The position numbers and the translations under genes were made by a program. The notes below the pieces were generated by a model. The model was not told where the DNA came from, ran no database searches, and saw only the letters and a list, made by a program, of their open reading frames with translations. A stretch of 64,000 nt of DNA from Halomonas sp. ML-15 (GTDB lineage Bacteria; Pseudomonadota; Gammaproteobacteria; Pseudomonadales; Halomonadaceae): NCBI RefSeq assembly GCF_014779595.1, contig NZ_JACXZT010000019.1, positions 1,085,808-1,149,807 on the forward strand, given 5' to 3'. Positions 6,796 through 15,739 of the stretch are shown here, piece after piece. The first letter of the stretch is position 1; each line of letters starts with the position of its first letter.

Positions 6796-8586
6796 TCAAC
6801 CTGGTGCCTGGCCTGCGGTAGGTGTCGCCCGACCGAACTGCAGCTCGGCGAGCTGACGATACAGCGGACTGCTGGTAAGCAGCTCGTGATGGCGTCCGGC
6901 AGCGAGCAGTCGGCCGTTGTCCATCACCAGCAGGCGATCGGCGGAGACCACCGTGGCCAGCCGGTGGGCGATGACCAGACTGGTACGGCCCACCATCAGT
7001 GCATCCAGCGCCTGTTGCACCAGCCGCTCGCTCTCGGCATCCAGCGCGCTGGTGGCCTCGTCCAATAGCAGCACGCGGGGATTCTTGAGCAGGGCACGGG
7101 CAATCGCCAGGCGCTGGCGCTGGCCACCGGAAAGCTGAATGCCGCCCGGCCCCAGCGGCGTATCGAACCCCTGGGGGAGCGCCTCGATAAAGGCTAGCGC
7201 GTTGGCATCGCTGGCCGCTTCGCGCAGCGCCGCATGGGAGGCGTCGGCTTGGCCATAGCGCAGGTTGTCGGCCACGCTGCCGCTGAACAGCACCGGCTCT
7301 TGAGAGACCAGCCCCAACTGACTGCGCAGGGACTGAGGATCGAGCCGAGCGAGATCGATACCGTCCAGGGTCAGGTAGCCGCTGTCGGGGGCGTGGAAGC
7401 GCAGCAGCATTGCTAGCAGGGTACTCTTGCCAGCGCCCGAGGGGCCGACCAGCGCGATCCGCTCGCCGGCGGCAATGGTCAGCGTCAAGTCATCCAGGGC
7501 CGGCGCCTTGCGTCCCGGGTAGCGAAAGCTTACGGCGTGCAGGCCGATCTCGCCGCGCAGTGGAGTAGGCAGCGGCGTTGGTGAGGCGGGTGGCTGAATG
7601 CTGGGCTGCGTATCGAGCAGTTCGAGCAGGCGCTCGGCGGCGCCAGCTGCACGCTGCACGTCACCGGCGACTTCGGCCAGTGTTGCCACGGCGCCGGCGG
7701 CCAGCACGGCATAGAAAACGAAGGCCGAGAGTTCACCGGGGCTTAGCGTGCCCGCAAGGACGGCCTGACCACCCTGCCACAGCATGATTCCCACTGCGGC
7801 AAAGACGGCCAGCATGGCAATGGCGGTCAGCCAGGCCCGCTGCCGGGTTCGCACCACGGCCGTGTCGAAGGCGTCCTCGACGCGTTCACCATAGGCCTGC
7901 CGATCCGTGACCTGGTGGTTGAAAGCCTGCACGGTGCGAATGCCTCCCAGGGCCTCGCCAGCGTAGCGGCCCAGCTCGGCGACGCGGTCCTGGCTCGAGC
8001 GAGATAGGCGTCGTACCCGCCGGCCGAACCAAAGAATTGGCAGCAGCGTGGCCGGGATGCCGAGCAGCACCAGTGCCGACAGCCAGGGCTGCGTAATCAG
8101 CATCAGCGCCACGGCGCCGACCAGCATCACCGCATTGCGCAGCGCCATCGACACCGATGAACCAAACAGGCTCTGCAGCACGCTGGTATCGGCCGTCAGG
8201 CGTGAGGTGATTTCGCCGGCGCTGTGGTCGCTGCGTATGGCACTCTCGAAGAAACTGGGCTCGAGAGTGAGCAGGTGATCGAAGACTTGTCGCCGCAGAT
8301 CGGCAGCCAGCCGCTCGCCGATCCAGGTGACCAGGTAGTAGCGTAGCGCCGAGGCTGCGGCAAGTACCGTGACCACCGCCAGCATCATCACCAGGGCGTG
8401 GTTCAGGCTGGCGCTATCGGACGCCATGAACCCCTGGTCGATTACCAGGCGCAACCCCTGCCCCAGTAGCAGTACGCTGGCCGAGGCGAGTAGCAGGGTC
8501 AGTGCCGCCAACGCCAGGCGCACACGATAGGGGCGCAGCAGGGCAAGCAACCGCAGCAGGGTGCGGGGATCAGGGCGAGACGGCAT
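6796..8586 (-). CDS. ABC transporter, fused permease-ATPase (MsbA/multidrug type)
   Basis: 596 residues combining one six-helix membrane domain (residues about 15-310) with one ATPase domain (about 345-590), so it should work as a homodimeric exporter in the inner membrane. The Walker A motif GPSGAGKST is near residue 382, the ABC signature LSGGQRQRLAIARALL near 485, Walker B VLLLDEATSALD near 505, and the switch histidine in VIAHRL. The membrane part carries EPSFFESAIRSDHSAGEITS, a loop typical of subfamily B exporters. The substrate (lipid, drug or peptide) cannot be read from sequence. It is a single gene; neighbours on both sides give no operon clue. Confidence 0.92.
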   Translation of the reverse strand: MPSRPDPRTLLRLLALLRPYRVRLALAALTLLLASASVLLLGQGLRLVIDQGFMASDSASLNHALVMMLAVVTVLAAASALRYYLVTWIGERLAADLRRQVFDHLLTLEPSFFESAIRSDHSAGEITSRLTADTSVLQSLFGSSVSMALRNAVMLVGAVALMLITQPWLSALVLLGIPATLLPILWFGRRVRRLSRSSQDRVAELGRYAGEALGGIRTVQAFNHQVTDRQAYGERVEDAFDTAVVRTRQRAWLTAIAMLAVFAAVGIMLWQGGQAVLAGTLSPGELSAFVFYAVLAAGAVATLAEVAGDVQRAAGAAERLLELLDTQPSIQPPASPTPLPTPLRGEIGLHAVSFRYPGRKAPALDDLTLTIAAGERIALVGPSGAGKSTLLAMLLRFHAPDSGYLTLDGIDLARLDPQSLRSQLGLVSQEPVLFSGSVADNLRYGQADASHAALREAASDANALAFIEALPQGFDTPLGPGGIQLSGGQRQRLAIARALLKNPRVLLLDEATSALDAESERLVQQALDALMVGRTSLVIAHRLATVVSADRLLVMDNGRLLAAGRHHELLTSSPLYRQLAELQFGRATPTAGQAPG

Positions 8587-8692
8587 CGGACGGTTCCAGA
8601 GTGGTGACTGACAGCGTCACCTTACCAGTTGCCGTCATCCTTGACTCAGACGATGGCTGGGCCTCCTCCTGATGGTCGGTGAGCGACTCGAC

Positions 8693-9040
8693 CTAGCACT
8701 CGGGGGCGTCGTAGTCGATCGGCTCATCGCTGTATACGCAGACGTTGGCATCCTCTATATCGCCGTCCTCAGCGTCGAGGTGCGTCGCGAAGAATTCACG
8801 AATCTCACGACGCTGGCAGTGTGCCTCGAAAGCGCTGCGGTTGGCCCAGATTTCATGGAAGACGATCGGGTAGCTGGTGCCCTGAGCGAAGGGGTTGTCG
8901 ATATGGCGGGTAACCGTATAGAGCAGACAGGCGTCTTCGCGGTGAGCATTCGGCTCGAGCGCCTGCAGCGCCTTGAAGAGTGACTCTTCCTTGCCGGGTT
9001 TGGGTTTGAAGCTGGCGGTGCAGTAGATCTTCGCGCTCAT
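8693..9040 (-). CDS. Antibiotic-biosynthesis-monooxygenase-fold (YgiN-like) protein
   Basis: 115 residues with the dimeric alpha/beta-barrel pattern of the ABM family: an opening strand YCTASFKPKPGKEESLFKAL, a central LYTVTRHIDNP strand, and FHEIWANRSAFEAHCQ ending in the family's typical EAH. Members include quinol monooxygenases (YgiN) and many uncharacterised cytosolic proteins acting on quinol-like substrates. The long open frame upstream has no ribosome site. The ATG at 9040 follows GGAGGCACC, which decides the start. The C-terminus is strikingly acidic (DAEDGDIEDANVCVYSDEPID), as expected of a halophile. It lies downstream of the diguanylate cyclase on the same strand, 74 bp away. Confidence 0.8.
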   Translation of the reverse strand: MSAKIYCTASFKPKPGKEESLFKALQALEPNAHREDACLLYTVTRHIDNPFAQGTSYPIVFHEIWANRSAFEAHCQRREIREFFATHLDAEDGDIEDANVCVYSDEPIDYDAPEC

Positions 9041-9114
9041 GGTGCCTCCAAGCATGTCGTTGAGACCGGCGACGATACCACTCCGACGTTGCGTAGCGAA
9101 ATCTGTCGTGGGAC

Positions 9115-10338
9115 TCATGCCTTGATGGCGGTCAATGAGCTCGGCGGGGCGACCACGACCTGGTCGCGGCCCCTGGCCTTGCCGATGTAAAGCGCCTGGT
9201 CGGCACGCTGTAAAGCACCATCCAGCGTTGTTTCATTGTCGTGCAGCAGGCTGACCCCGACCGTGACCGACAGTCTCAGGGGCGTGGAGTCGGTTTCCAG
9301 CGACAGATCGCTGATCTGCTGGCGAAGGCGCTCGGCAATCGACAGGGCAGTGTCGAGTGTCGCATCGGGCAGGGCGACCACGAACTCCTCACCGCCGTAG
9401 CGGCCGATGATGTCGGTATCGCGCAGCGCTGCCTGGCAGCTGGCGGCTACTGCGATCAAGGCCTGGTCGCCGATACGGTGGCCGTGGCAGTCGTTGAGCA
9501 GTTTGAAGTGATCGATATCGATCATGAACAGCGCTAACGGCGTTGTGTGGCGTTGCGCGCGACGCAACTCGTGGTCGGCCAGTTCGAAGAATCGGCGACG
9601 ATTGAACAGCCCGGTGAGAGGGTCGGTGCTGGCGCTATGGCGAAGTCGTCGCTCCAGCTGTCGGCGTTCGTCGATCTCCGCCTGCAGACGGAGATTGGTG
9701 TCGCGCTCTTCCTGCAACGACAGATATTGCTGACGCTGCAGGCGGTTAAGGCGCAGTTGGGTAATGCCGCCGATCAGATTGACCACACCGATCAGCAGTA
9801 GATTGGCCGTCATTACGCCCGGCGGTGCCGGTACCCAGAGCAGTACGGCAGCGGTAAACCCGGTGATGAGATAGGCATTCCATAATAGCGTCCAGGGCAA
9901 GCGGTTGGGCACCAGCAGATAGAGTGCCATGCTGGCCACGACCGTGGACGTTAGTTGCGTGCTGAAACCGTTGGGGCGCAGTGGAATGGTCAGCAGTAGT
10001 CCGCTCAGTGCAACCAGGCACGCCAGATTGATCGGCAGTTGACGATGTGCCCAGTGCGGCTGGCGATGCACGGCAATGGCCAGCACAATGCAGGTTACGA
10101 TAACGGTGGCGCGCATCGCCAATAGCCAGATCAAGTCGCTGCCTGAGCCGCTGATGGCGTGGTCGGCGAAGCCGAACAGCAGAAACAGCGCCGCCGCAAG
10201 GAGCGCGGCATACTGCATCTGGCAAGCATCATGGGCGAGCATGGTGCAGCGATAGCGTGACTCTAGCGCGGGGTCACTGAATTCCGCCCATAGAGTGAGC
10301 TTCGCCACCGAGGGTGTCGTGGGCATGCTGACCGGCAT
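9115..10338 (-). CDS. Membrane-bound diguanylate cyclase (GGDEF)
   Basis: 407 residues. The N-terminal half (about 50-210) has six or so hydrophobic segments with no recognisable sensory domain, then a coiled-coil linker (LQEERDTNLRLQAEIDERR), then a GGDEF domain. The active-site signature is intact as GRYGGEEF near residue 314. An RDTD sequence lies five residues before it, forming the product-inhibition I-site. It should therefore make cyclic di-GMP from two GTP and be subject to feedback inhibition. I take the ATG at 10338 because AAGGA precedes it by 7 nt; the frame is open further upstream. The input signal is unknown. Confidence 0.9.
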   Translation of the reverse strand: MPVSMPTTPSVAKLTLWAEFSDPALESRYRCTMLAHDACQMQYAALLAAALFLLFGFADHAISGSGSDLIWLLAMRATVIVTCIVLAIAVHRQPHWAHRQLPINLACLVALSGLLLTIPLRPNGFSTQLTSTVVASMALYLLVPNRLPWTLLWNAYLITGFTAAVLLWVPAPPGVMTANLLLIGVVNLIGGITQLRLNRLQRQQYLSLQEERDTNLRLQAEIDERRQLERRLRHSASTDPLTGLFNRRRFFELADHELRRAQRHTTPLALFMIDIDHFKLLNDCHGHRIGDQALIAVAASCQAALRDTDIIGRYGGEEFVVALPDATLDTALSIAERLRQQISDLSLETDSTPLRLSVTVGVSLLHDNETTLDGALQRADQALYIGKARGRDQVVVAPPSSLTAIKA

Positions 10339-10640
10339 TACCGAATCCTTGGGCGGCCTGCCGATGGCGGGCCCTCCCGGTTCCCTTACTGCTATTAGTG
10401 TTATCAGGGCATACTGGCAACGTGAGTGTGTCGCTCGCTTCAGCACGCAACATCAAGCATGGCAGGTATTGTGGAGGTCGCCAGGGAGGCTCGGTGAATG
10501 TCATATATTGCCTACACATAGTGTAAGACATTGCCTACAGGTCAAGTGTGAGGTGGTGGTACCAGAGCTCTCATGCCAGTGGCGCGAAAGGAGGGATATT
10601 TGATGCAACTTCAATTGCTTGCCTGTCATGGGGAGGTGTT
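10339..10640. other. Intergenic region between divergent genes
   Basis: About 300 bases separate the divergent cyclase and methyltransferase genes. I see no gene here. The notable element is a tandem pair of ATTGCCTACA boxes (10507-10516 and 10530-10539). The rest holds open frames that are extensions of the flanking genes without ribosome sites. Confidence 0.5.
10507..10539 (+). repeat. Paired direct repeats, possible operator
   Basis: ATTGCCTACA is repeated exactly at 10507-10516 and 10530-10539, a 23-bp period or about two helical turns, in the A+T-rich part of the divergent intergenic region. The arrangement fits a binding site for a dimeric or tandem regulator of either gene. No regulator is identified. 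Confidence 0.35.
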
Positions 10641-11891
10641 TTGACAGGCCATGCTGAACGCTTCGAGTCATTGAGTGCGCTGCTTGGAAGGTGGCAAACG
10701 CTGTGGCAGCCGACGCCCTTTTATCAGCATACGCCTGACTGGTCGAACGACCACCCGGCGCTGTACGAGGCGGCTATCGGCCTGAGTGATGCCTGCTTGG
10801 CGCGACTGCGCGACGAGGACCCTTATGCGTCGCCTGACACCGTGTCCCGGCACCCGCTGGGGGCGTATCTGCCATTGGGGCCGCTGGCCGAACTGTGTGA
10901 CGTGGCGACGCTCTCCAGTGAGGTGTCGCTGCCGGCATCCTGGGCGACGCATGTGGGAGGCCGAAAGTGGCGGCAGATCGAGGCCTTCGCACCCCAGGTG
11001 CCGATCATGCCTGACGCAAGTCTGGTGGAGTGGTGTGCTGGCAAGGGACACCTATCGCGAACTCTCAGCCGTCTGCATCGGCGGTCGGTATCTGCGCTGG
11101 AGTGGCAGCCGGCGCTGTGCAGAGAAGGGCAGCGACTGGCTGATCGGCAGGGCGCTCGGGTGACCTTGGTCGAGCAGGATGTGATGGCGGCATCGGCAGC
11201 GCAGCGTCTGAATGACTCGACCCAGGTGGTGGCGCTGCACGCCTGTGGCGACCTGCATGTGCGGCTACTCGAGCTGGCGGCGGCGAGCGGTGCAGGGGTG
11301 ACCCTGGCGCCGTGTTGCTATCAGCGTACGGGTGAGTCGCACTATCGGCCGCTGTCGGCAGCGGGGCGGTCACTGGCCAAGCGGGATGGGCTGGACCTCG
11401 AGCGTGAGACCCTGGCTCTGGCGGTTCAGGAAACCGTGACCGCGCCGCAGCAGGTACGCCGCCAGCGGCGACAGAACAGCGCTTGGCGACTCGCCTTCGA
11501 CCTGCTGCAGCGCCAATTGCGAGGTGTCGACAGTTACCTGCCGGTGCCGAGTCTCGCCTATGGACGCATGCCGTCGACGCTGGCCGATTTCTGCGCCTGG
11601 GCTGCTGCGCAAAAGGGGCTGAGGCTGGCGTCGCGGATCGACTGGGCCGAGCTAGAGGCGCGCGGCTGGCAGCGCCAGGCCGAGGTCGAGCGTCTCGAAG
11701 TGGTGCGCCAGCTGTTTCGCCGGCCGTTGGAACTGTGGCTTGTACTCGACCGCGTGGTGATGCTCGAGGAAGCCGGCTATAGGGTCACCTTGGGCACCTT
11801 CTGCGCGCGGCAACTGACGCCGCGCAATCTGCTGATTCAGGCAGTGCCCCCCGGCCGACAAGGCCATCCTGCGGTGCGAGGCGTCTCATGA
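10641..11891 (+). CDS. SAM-dependent methyltransferase (Methyltransf_32-like)
   Basis: About 416 residues. The SAM-binding motif is LVEWCAGKGHLSRTLSRLH near residue 130, followed by the acidic strand SALEW and VEQDVM. A later VVALHACGDLHVRLLELA and LAPCCYQ pair is characteristic of the Methyltransf_32 group of putative class I methyltransferases. The frame opens at an ATG at 10548, but I prefer the TTG at 10641 because GGGGAGG directly precedes it and similarity-like sequence begins there. The substrate is unknown; relatives have been linked to RNA or small-molecule methylation. Its stop overlaps the next start (ATGA), tying it to two PH-domain membrane proteins. Confidence 0.75.
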   Translation: MTGHAERFESLSALLGRWQTLWQPTPFYQHTPDWSNDHPALYEAAIGLSDACLARLRDEDPYASPDTVSRHPLGAYLPLGPLAELCDVATLSSEVSLPASWATHVGGRKWRQIEAFAPQVPIMPDASLVEWCAGKGHLSRTLSRLHRRSVSALEWQPALCREGQRLADRQGARVTLVEQDVMAASAAQRLNDSTQVVALHACGDLHVRLLELAAASGAGVTLAPCCYQRTGESHYRPLSAAGRSLAKRDGLDLERETLALAVQETVTAPQQVRRQRRQNSAWRLAFDLLQRQLRGVDSYLPVPSLAYGRMPSTLADFCAWAAAQKGLRLASRIDWAELEARGWQRQAEVERLEVVRQLFRRPLELWLVLDRVVMLEEAGYRVTLGTFCARQLTPRNLLIQAVPPGRQGHPAVRGVS

Positions 11892-12415
11892 ACCAGGCGC
11901 GTTCTCCCGCCGACGAAGAGCGCCAGCCGCGCCTCGCCGAGGCCCCGCTGGAGGCCGTTTCGGCGCGCTTGGCGCCCTGTTTAGCGCTGCACAAGGCGGG
12001 CAGCTGGTTGCTGGTCGTGATGGCAGTGGCGCTGATGCCGCTGGGCGAGTCGGAGTGGCTGGCATGGCGTATCTGGCTGGTGGCCGGCGTCGCTGGGCTC
12101 GGAGCGCTGGGCGTAGGCGTTGCGTGGTGCGAGGCCCGGCGGCGCGGCTATGCACTACGCGAGCATGATATCGTCCAGCGTCGAGGGTTGTTGGTGCAGC
12201 GTTTTCAGGCGCTGCCGCTGGTCAGGCTTCAGCATATCGAGACGCGCAGCAACCCGTTGGAGCGCTGTTTCGGGCTGGTACGTCTGGCCTGTTTCACCGC
12301 CGGAGGGCGCAGCGCCGATGTGGTGATCGAAGGCCTTCCCGCGGCCCGGGCCGAGGCGCTGAAACAGCAGCTTCTGCATCGCCTGCAGAGCACCGCGGAT
12401 GGGACCTCGGCATGA
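11888..12415 (+). CDS. PH-domain membrane protein, YdbS-like
   Basis: 175 residues with two adjacent hydrophobic segments (about 40-75) followed by a bacterial PH (bPH2, former DUF304) domain: YALREHDIVQRRGLLVQRFQ, PLVRLQHIETRSNPLERCFGL, then a beta-rich tail. This is the YdbS type, which is usually encoded next to a longer YdbT-type partner, as here. In Bacillus this pair has been linked to resistance to certain bacteriocins; in proteobacteria the role is not established. Start ATG 11888 overlaps the methyltransferase stop, and its own stop overlaps the next start, so all three are coupled. Confidence 0.85.
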   Translation: MNQARSPADEERQPRLAEAPLEAVSARLAPCLALHKAGSWLLVVMAVALMPLGESEWLAWRIWLVAGVAGLGALGVGVAWCEARRRGYALREHDIVQRRGLLVQRFQALPLVRLQHIETRSNPLERCFGLVRLACFTAGGRSADVVIEGLPAARAEALKQQLLHRLQSTADGTSA

Positions 12416-13869
12416 GTGAATCGCTGACGCAGTGGCAGCGGTTGTCGCCGTGGGCGATGGTCTCGCTGCTGCTGACTCAGGCGGCGGAGCAGAGCCGCCA
12501 GCAGTTGCCGCTTCTGCTGGGCGCCGGGGCCGGCTTGACCCTGCTCGATGCCGTCGGCTGGCGCGAGCTGGTGCTTGGCGTCGGCGTTGCACTTCTGGTG
12601 GCGGTGCTGCTGGCCTGGCGCTATTACCGGCGCTTTCGGTTTCGGCTGGAAGACGATGTGCTGGTCATTCACCAAGGCCTATTCGAGCACCGCGAGTTCA
12701 AGCTCGCTGCGCGCCACGTGCAGCAGATCGCCACCCGCCAGCCACTGCACATGCGGCCATTCGGTGTGGTGGAGTGGCAGGTGATACCGGTGGCCGGTGA
12801 CGCCTCGCGAATCACCCTGCCGGGCATCCGCCAGACCACGGCCGATGCGCTCAGTGAGAGACTGGCACCGGCCATGTCGGCGTCGGGCACCAGCGTCGCA
12901 CCGCACTTCAGGCTTACCACCCGCGGCTTGCTGCTGCATGGCCTGTCGAGTCGCTCGGTGTTGGTGGCCGCGGCAATGCTGTCGCCGCTGATGCGCCCCG
13001 TTGAACGCTGGCTGCACGACATCGCGCCGTCCCAGGCGCTGCCGGACTGGCTGCCGACCGCGCCGTTGCTGCTCGCTGCGCTGGGTATGCTGGTGGTGGT
13101 CATGGCGCTGGCGCTGCTGTCGATCGTGGCGGCGGTGTGGCGCTTTGCTGGCTATCGCCTGGTCGACCAGGGAGGGCGTCAGATTCAGACCAGCGGCCTG
13201 CTCCAGCGTCGGCGCCAGAGTCTCGCCCTTGAGCGGCTGCAGGTGGTTGAGTGGGTCGAAACCGGGCTGGGGCGCCTGCTCGGCTGCGGCTATCTGGTCT
13301 GCCATCAGTTTGGCGGGAGTGCCGATGAGGGACGCCGCTTTCTGGTACCCGGCGTAACAGGCGGCGAACAGCGTCGTCTGCTGGCCGTGCTGTGGCCGGG
13401 GCTGAGATGGCCCCCAGCCTGGACGCCCGTATCGCACTACTACCGCCGAGCGCTGCTGCTACGCGGGGGGCTGCTCAGCGGGCTGCTGCTGGCGGGCAGC
13501 GGCGCAGTGCTGGGCCCGGCGCTGACGACCTGGCAGTGGTGGCTACTGACCGGGGCACTGGTGGTGCTGGTTGTCGTCGGCGCCTGGCGGCGCTGGCGTT
13601 GTCAGGGGTGGGCGCACTGCGGCGGGTATCTGTGGGTGCGGCATGGCCTGTTCGGCATTCGCACCCATGTGTTTGCACTGGACAAGGGCATCTCGGTGGA
13701 CGTGCGCCAGAGCTGGCTACAGCGTCGTCGCGGGCTGGCCACGCTGCACCTGCATCTCGCCCATGGACGAGTGGCGCTGCCGTTCATCGAGCATGGCACG
13801 GCGTTGGCGCTGGCCGACGAGCTGTTGGCGGCCTCTGTGCCACGCTCAGTCGTCGAAGTCCCAGGCTAG
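12412..13869 (+). CDS. PH-domain membrane protein, YdbT-like (multiple bPH2 domains)
   Basis: 485 residues made of repeated units of paired membrane segments plus a bPH2 domain: residues about 40-140 (ending RQPLHMRPFGVVEWQV), 210-310 (RRQSLALERLQVVEWVETGL), and 360-470 (LDKGISVDVRQSWLQRRRGL). This is the size and architecture of YdbT. It presumably forms an inner-membrane complex with the YdbS-like protein encoded just upstream (ATGA overlap). Its 3' end overlaps the convergent M1 peptidase gene by 24 bp. Function in Gram-negatives is unknown. Confidence 0.85.
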   Translation: MSESLTQWQRLSPWAMVSLLLTQAAEQSRQQLPLLLGAGAGLTLLDAVGWRELVLGVGVALLVAVLLAWRYYRRFRFRLEDDVLVIHQGLFEHREFKLAARHVQQIATRQPLHMRPFGVVEWQVIPVAGDASRITLPGIRQTTADALSERLAPAMSASGTSVAPHFRLTTRGLLLHGLSSRSVLVAAAMLSPLMRPVERWLHDIAPSQALPDWLPTAPLLLAALGMLVVVMALALLSIVAAVWRFAGYRLVDQGGRQIQTSGLLQRRRQSLALERLQVVEWVETGLGRLLGCGYLVCHQFGGSADEGRRFLVPGVTGGEQRRLLAVLWPGLRWPPAWTPVSHYYRRALLLRGGLLSGLLLAGSGAVLGPALTTWQWWLLTGALVVLVVVGAWRRWRCQGWAHCGGYLWVRHGLFGIRTHVFALDKGISVDVRQSWLQRRRGLATLHLHLAHGRVALPFIEHGTALALADELLAASVPRSVVEVPG

Positions 13870-15732
13870 GCCACGCCCCAGAGGCCAGCGCCCAGTGTCG
13901 AGGGTGTCGCCCTCGGCGTTCTGAGTCACATAGCTGTATTGGCCCTGGTGGCGCAGTGCTCCCGCCAGCTGGCCGAGGCCACGCTGACTATCGGCGCTGA
14001 GTACGACCAAGGGCCTGTCGGGATGGTGCCACATGCGCGCCGTTCCGCGCCGGACAGTCCCAGGCGCTGCCTCCATGCCCTGGGTTTCGAGCCACGCCTC
14101 GACGTCGTCGCTGAGGCCCACCACCAGCTGCAGCCTGGCCTGCTCGTCTGCGGTCGTTGTCTGCGCTGCCGCGGGCCGCTGGCCCAGCAGCTGATGGGCC
14201 AGCGACTCACTCCCCGGGCTCACCGCGATTACGTCGACATCGGTTGCCAGCATCAGCGCGCGCAGGGTTGCCGGTGGGTCGCTAAGTTCGCGCAGCACCT
14301 CCATCTGCGGATCGATCTGCAGGCCCAGCGGGCGCACCTCGAGTTCGAGGCTTACGCGCTGGCGGGTCCTGTCCATCTCGATGGTGCGCTGTACCTCCCC
14401 GTCCCGGGTCTCGATGACAAGCGGCAGGTATAGCGGCCAGGGGCCAGCATCGCCGTGCTGGTGCAGTACGATATCGAGCTGCCAGTGATCGTCCCGCGCG
14501 GTGGACTGGGCGTCGTCGAGGGCTAACCGTGGGCGACCAGGCTGTGTCAGCCAGGCAGTGAAAAAGGCCTCCAGTGAGGTATCGGCGGCCTCCTCGAAGG
14601 CGGCCTGCAGATCGTCCCAGCCGGCTTCGTGGAACATGTGCGTTTCAACCAGCCGGCGCAGGGCGCGGTCGAAGGCGGCATCGCCAATCCGCTGGCGCAG
14701 CATGTGCAGGACCATGGCGCCGTGCTGGTAGCCGATCAGTCGCATAGCGGGATCGCGGCCACCGCGAAAGGCGATCAGCGGATGCTCGCGGTCGGCGGGG
14801 AGAGCGGCGAGATCGGTCAGCCAGCGAGTGCGCGTCTCGAGGGCCTCGCCGCGCAACTCATCGAGGTGATAATCGGCCAGGTAGGTCGTCAGCGCCTCCG
14901 ACCAGTTGCCCGCCATATGATCGAGGCGCACGCCGGTGCCCCACCAGGCATGCATTAGCTCGTGTGCCAGTGAGGTGCGGGGAATGAAGGGCAGCGGGAT
15001 GACCCGCTCACCGAGCAGCGTGAAGCCTGGGAAGGCCAATCCCACCGGGTCCGGAGTGGCGGCCATGGTGAAACTGGTAAAGGGGTAGTCGCCGAGACGC
15101 TCCTCGAACATGACCAGGTAACGGGCGGCGTGAGCGAGGTAGGTCTCGGCGAAGGCATCGTCCAGAGCGGCAGGGAACAGCGTGCGCAGGCGTACTTCGC
15201 CGAGATCGCGTTCGCGCAGTTGCCAGGGCCCAGCAGCGACTTCGATGCTATCGCTACGAGGGTGCCGGTAGTGCTCACGGTTGATGTCGCTGTCACTTTC
15301 CTGGTGAAACAGTGAGCCGCTGGCCACAGCGCGCTGGCCTGGCGGCAGTTCAAGCGTCAGCGAGAGCGAGAAGGGCGAGTCGACCAGTGAGGGGTACCAG
15401 CTGGCACGGGCTGGCAGGAAACTGCCGGCCTCGCTAAGGCGCAGTCCACGCTGCTGATGTGCCGCCTCGAGGTGACCTTGCCAGTGTATCAGGCGGCGTT
15501 CGCCGTCGTGCTCATCAAGGGTGATCTCGAGTCCAGGGAGCAGACGGATGTCGTTGGCGGCGGGCGCGGGGCTGATCTCGAGCTCGCCGCGCAGGCCGCC
15601 ATTAGCGGGGTCGAGCCACAGCCGCATGGTCTTGTGCGACAGCGCCTCGGCGACGGCGGTGCCGCTGGGCAGTATGCTCAGGCCCGCCAGCAGCGTAAGC
15701 AGACTGCCTAGACGATGGTGAGTGCCGGCCAT
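13846..15732 (-). CDS. M1-family zinc metallopeptidase (exported)
   Basis: 628 residues with a signal peptide (LGSLLTLLAGLSILPSGTAVAEA), so it acts in the periplasm or at the outer surface. The gluzincin core is present: the zinc site HELMHAWWG near residue 256 and the third ligand glutamate in NWSEALTTYLADY about 20 residues on. The upstream segment GLAFPGFTLLGERVIP occupies the place of the GAMEN-type motif, which is not recognisable, so exopeptidase activity on N-termini is less certain. The C-terminal third has no clear domain. Start at 15732 rather than the longer frame, since the signal peptide begins there. It follows the ChaN-like gene by 7 nt and is probably co-transcribed with it. 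Confidence 0.8.
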   Translation of the reverse strand: MAGTHHRLGSLLTLLAGLSILPSGTAVAEALSHKTMRLWLDPANGGLRGELEISPAPAANDIRLLPGLEITLDEHDGERRLIHWQGHLEAAHQQRGLRLSEAGSFLPARASWYPSLVDSPFSLSLTLELPPGQRAVASGSLFHQESDSDINREHYRHPRSDSIEVAAGPWQLRERDLGEVRLRTLFPAALDDAFAETYLAHAARYLVMFEERLGDYPFTSFTMAATPDPVGLAFPGFTLLGERVIPLPFIPRTSLAHELMHAWWGTGVRLDHMAGNWSEALTTYLADYHLDELRGEALETRTRWLTDLAALPADREHPLIAFRGGRDPAMRLIGYQHGAMVLHMLRQRIGDAAFDRALRRLVETHMFHEAGWDDLQAAFEEAADTSLEAFFTAWLTQPGRPRLALDDAQSTARDDHWQLDIVLHQHGDAGPWPLYLPLVIETRDGEVQRTIEMDRTRQRVSLELEVRPLGLQIDPQMEVLRELSDPPATLRALMLATDVDVIAVSPGSESLAHQLLGQRPAAAQTTTADEQARLQLVVGLSDDVEAWLETQGMEAAPGTVRRGTARMWHHPDRPLVVLSADSQRGLGQLAGALRHQGQYSYVTQNAEGDTLDTGRWPLGRGLAWDFDD

Positions 15733-15739
15733 GGCGGAC

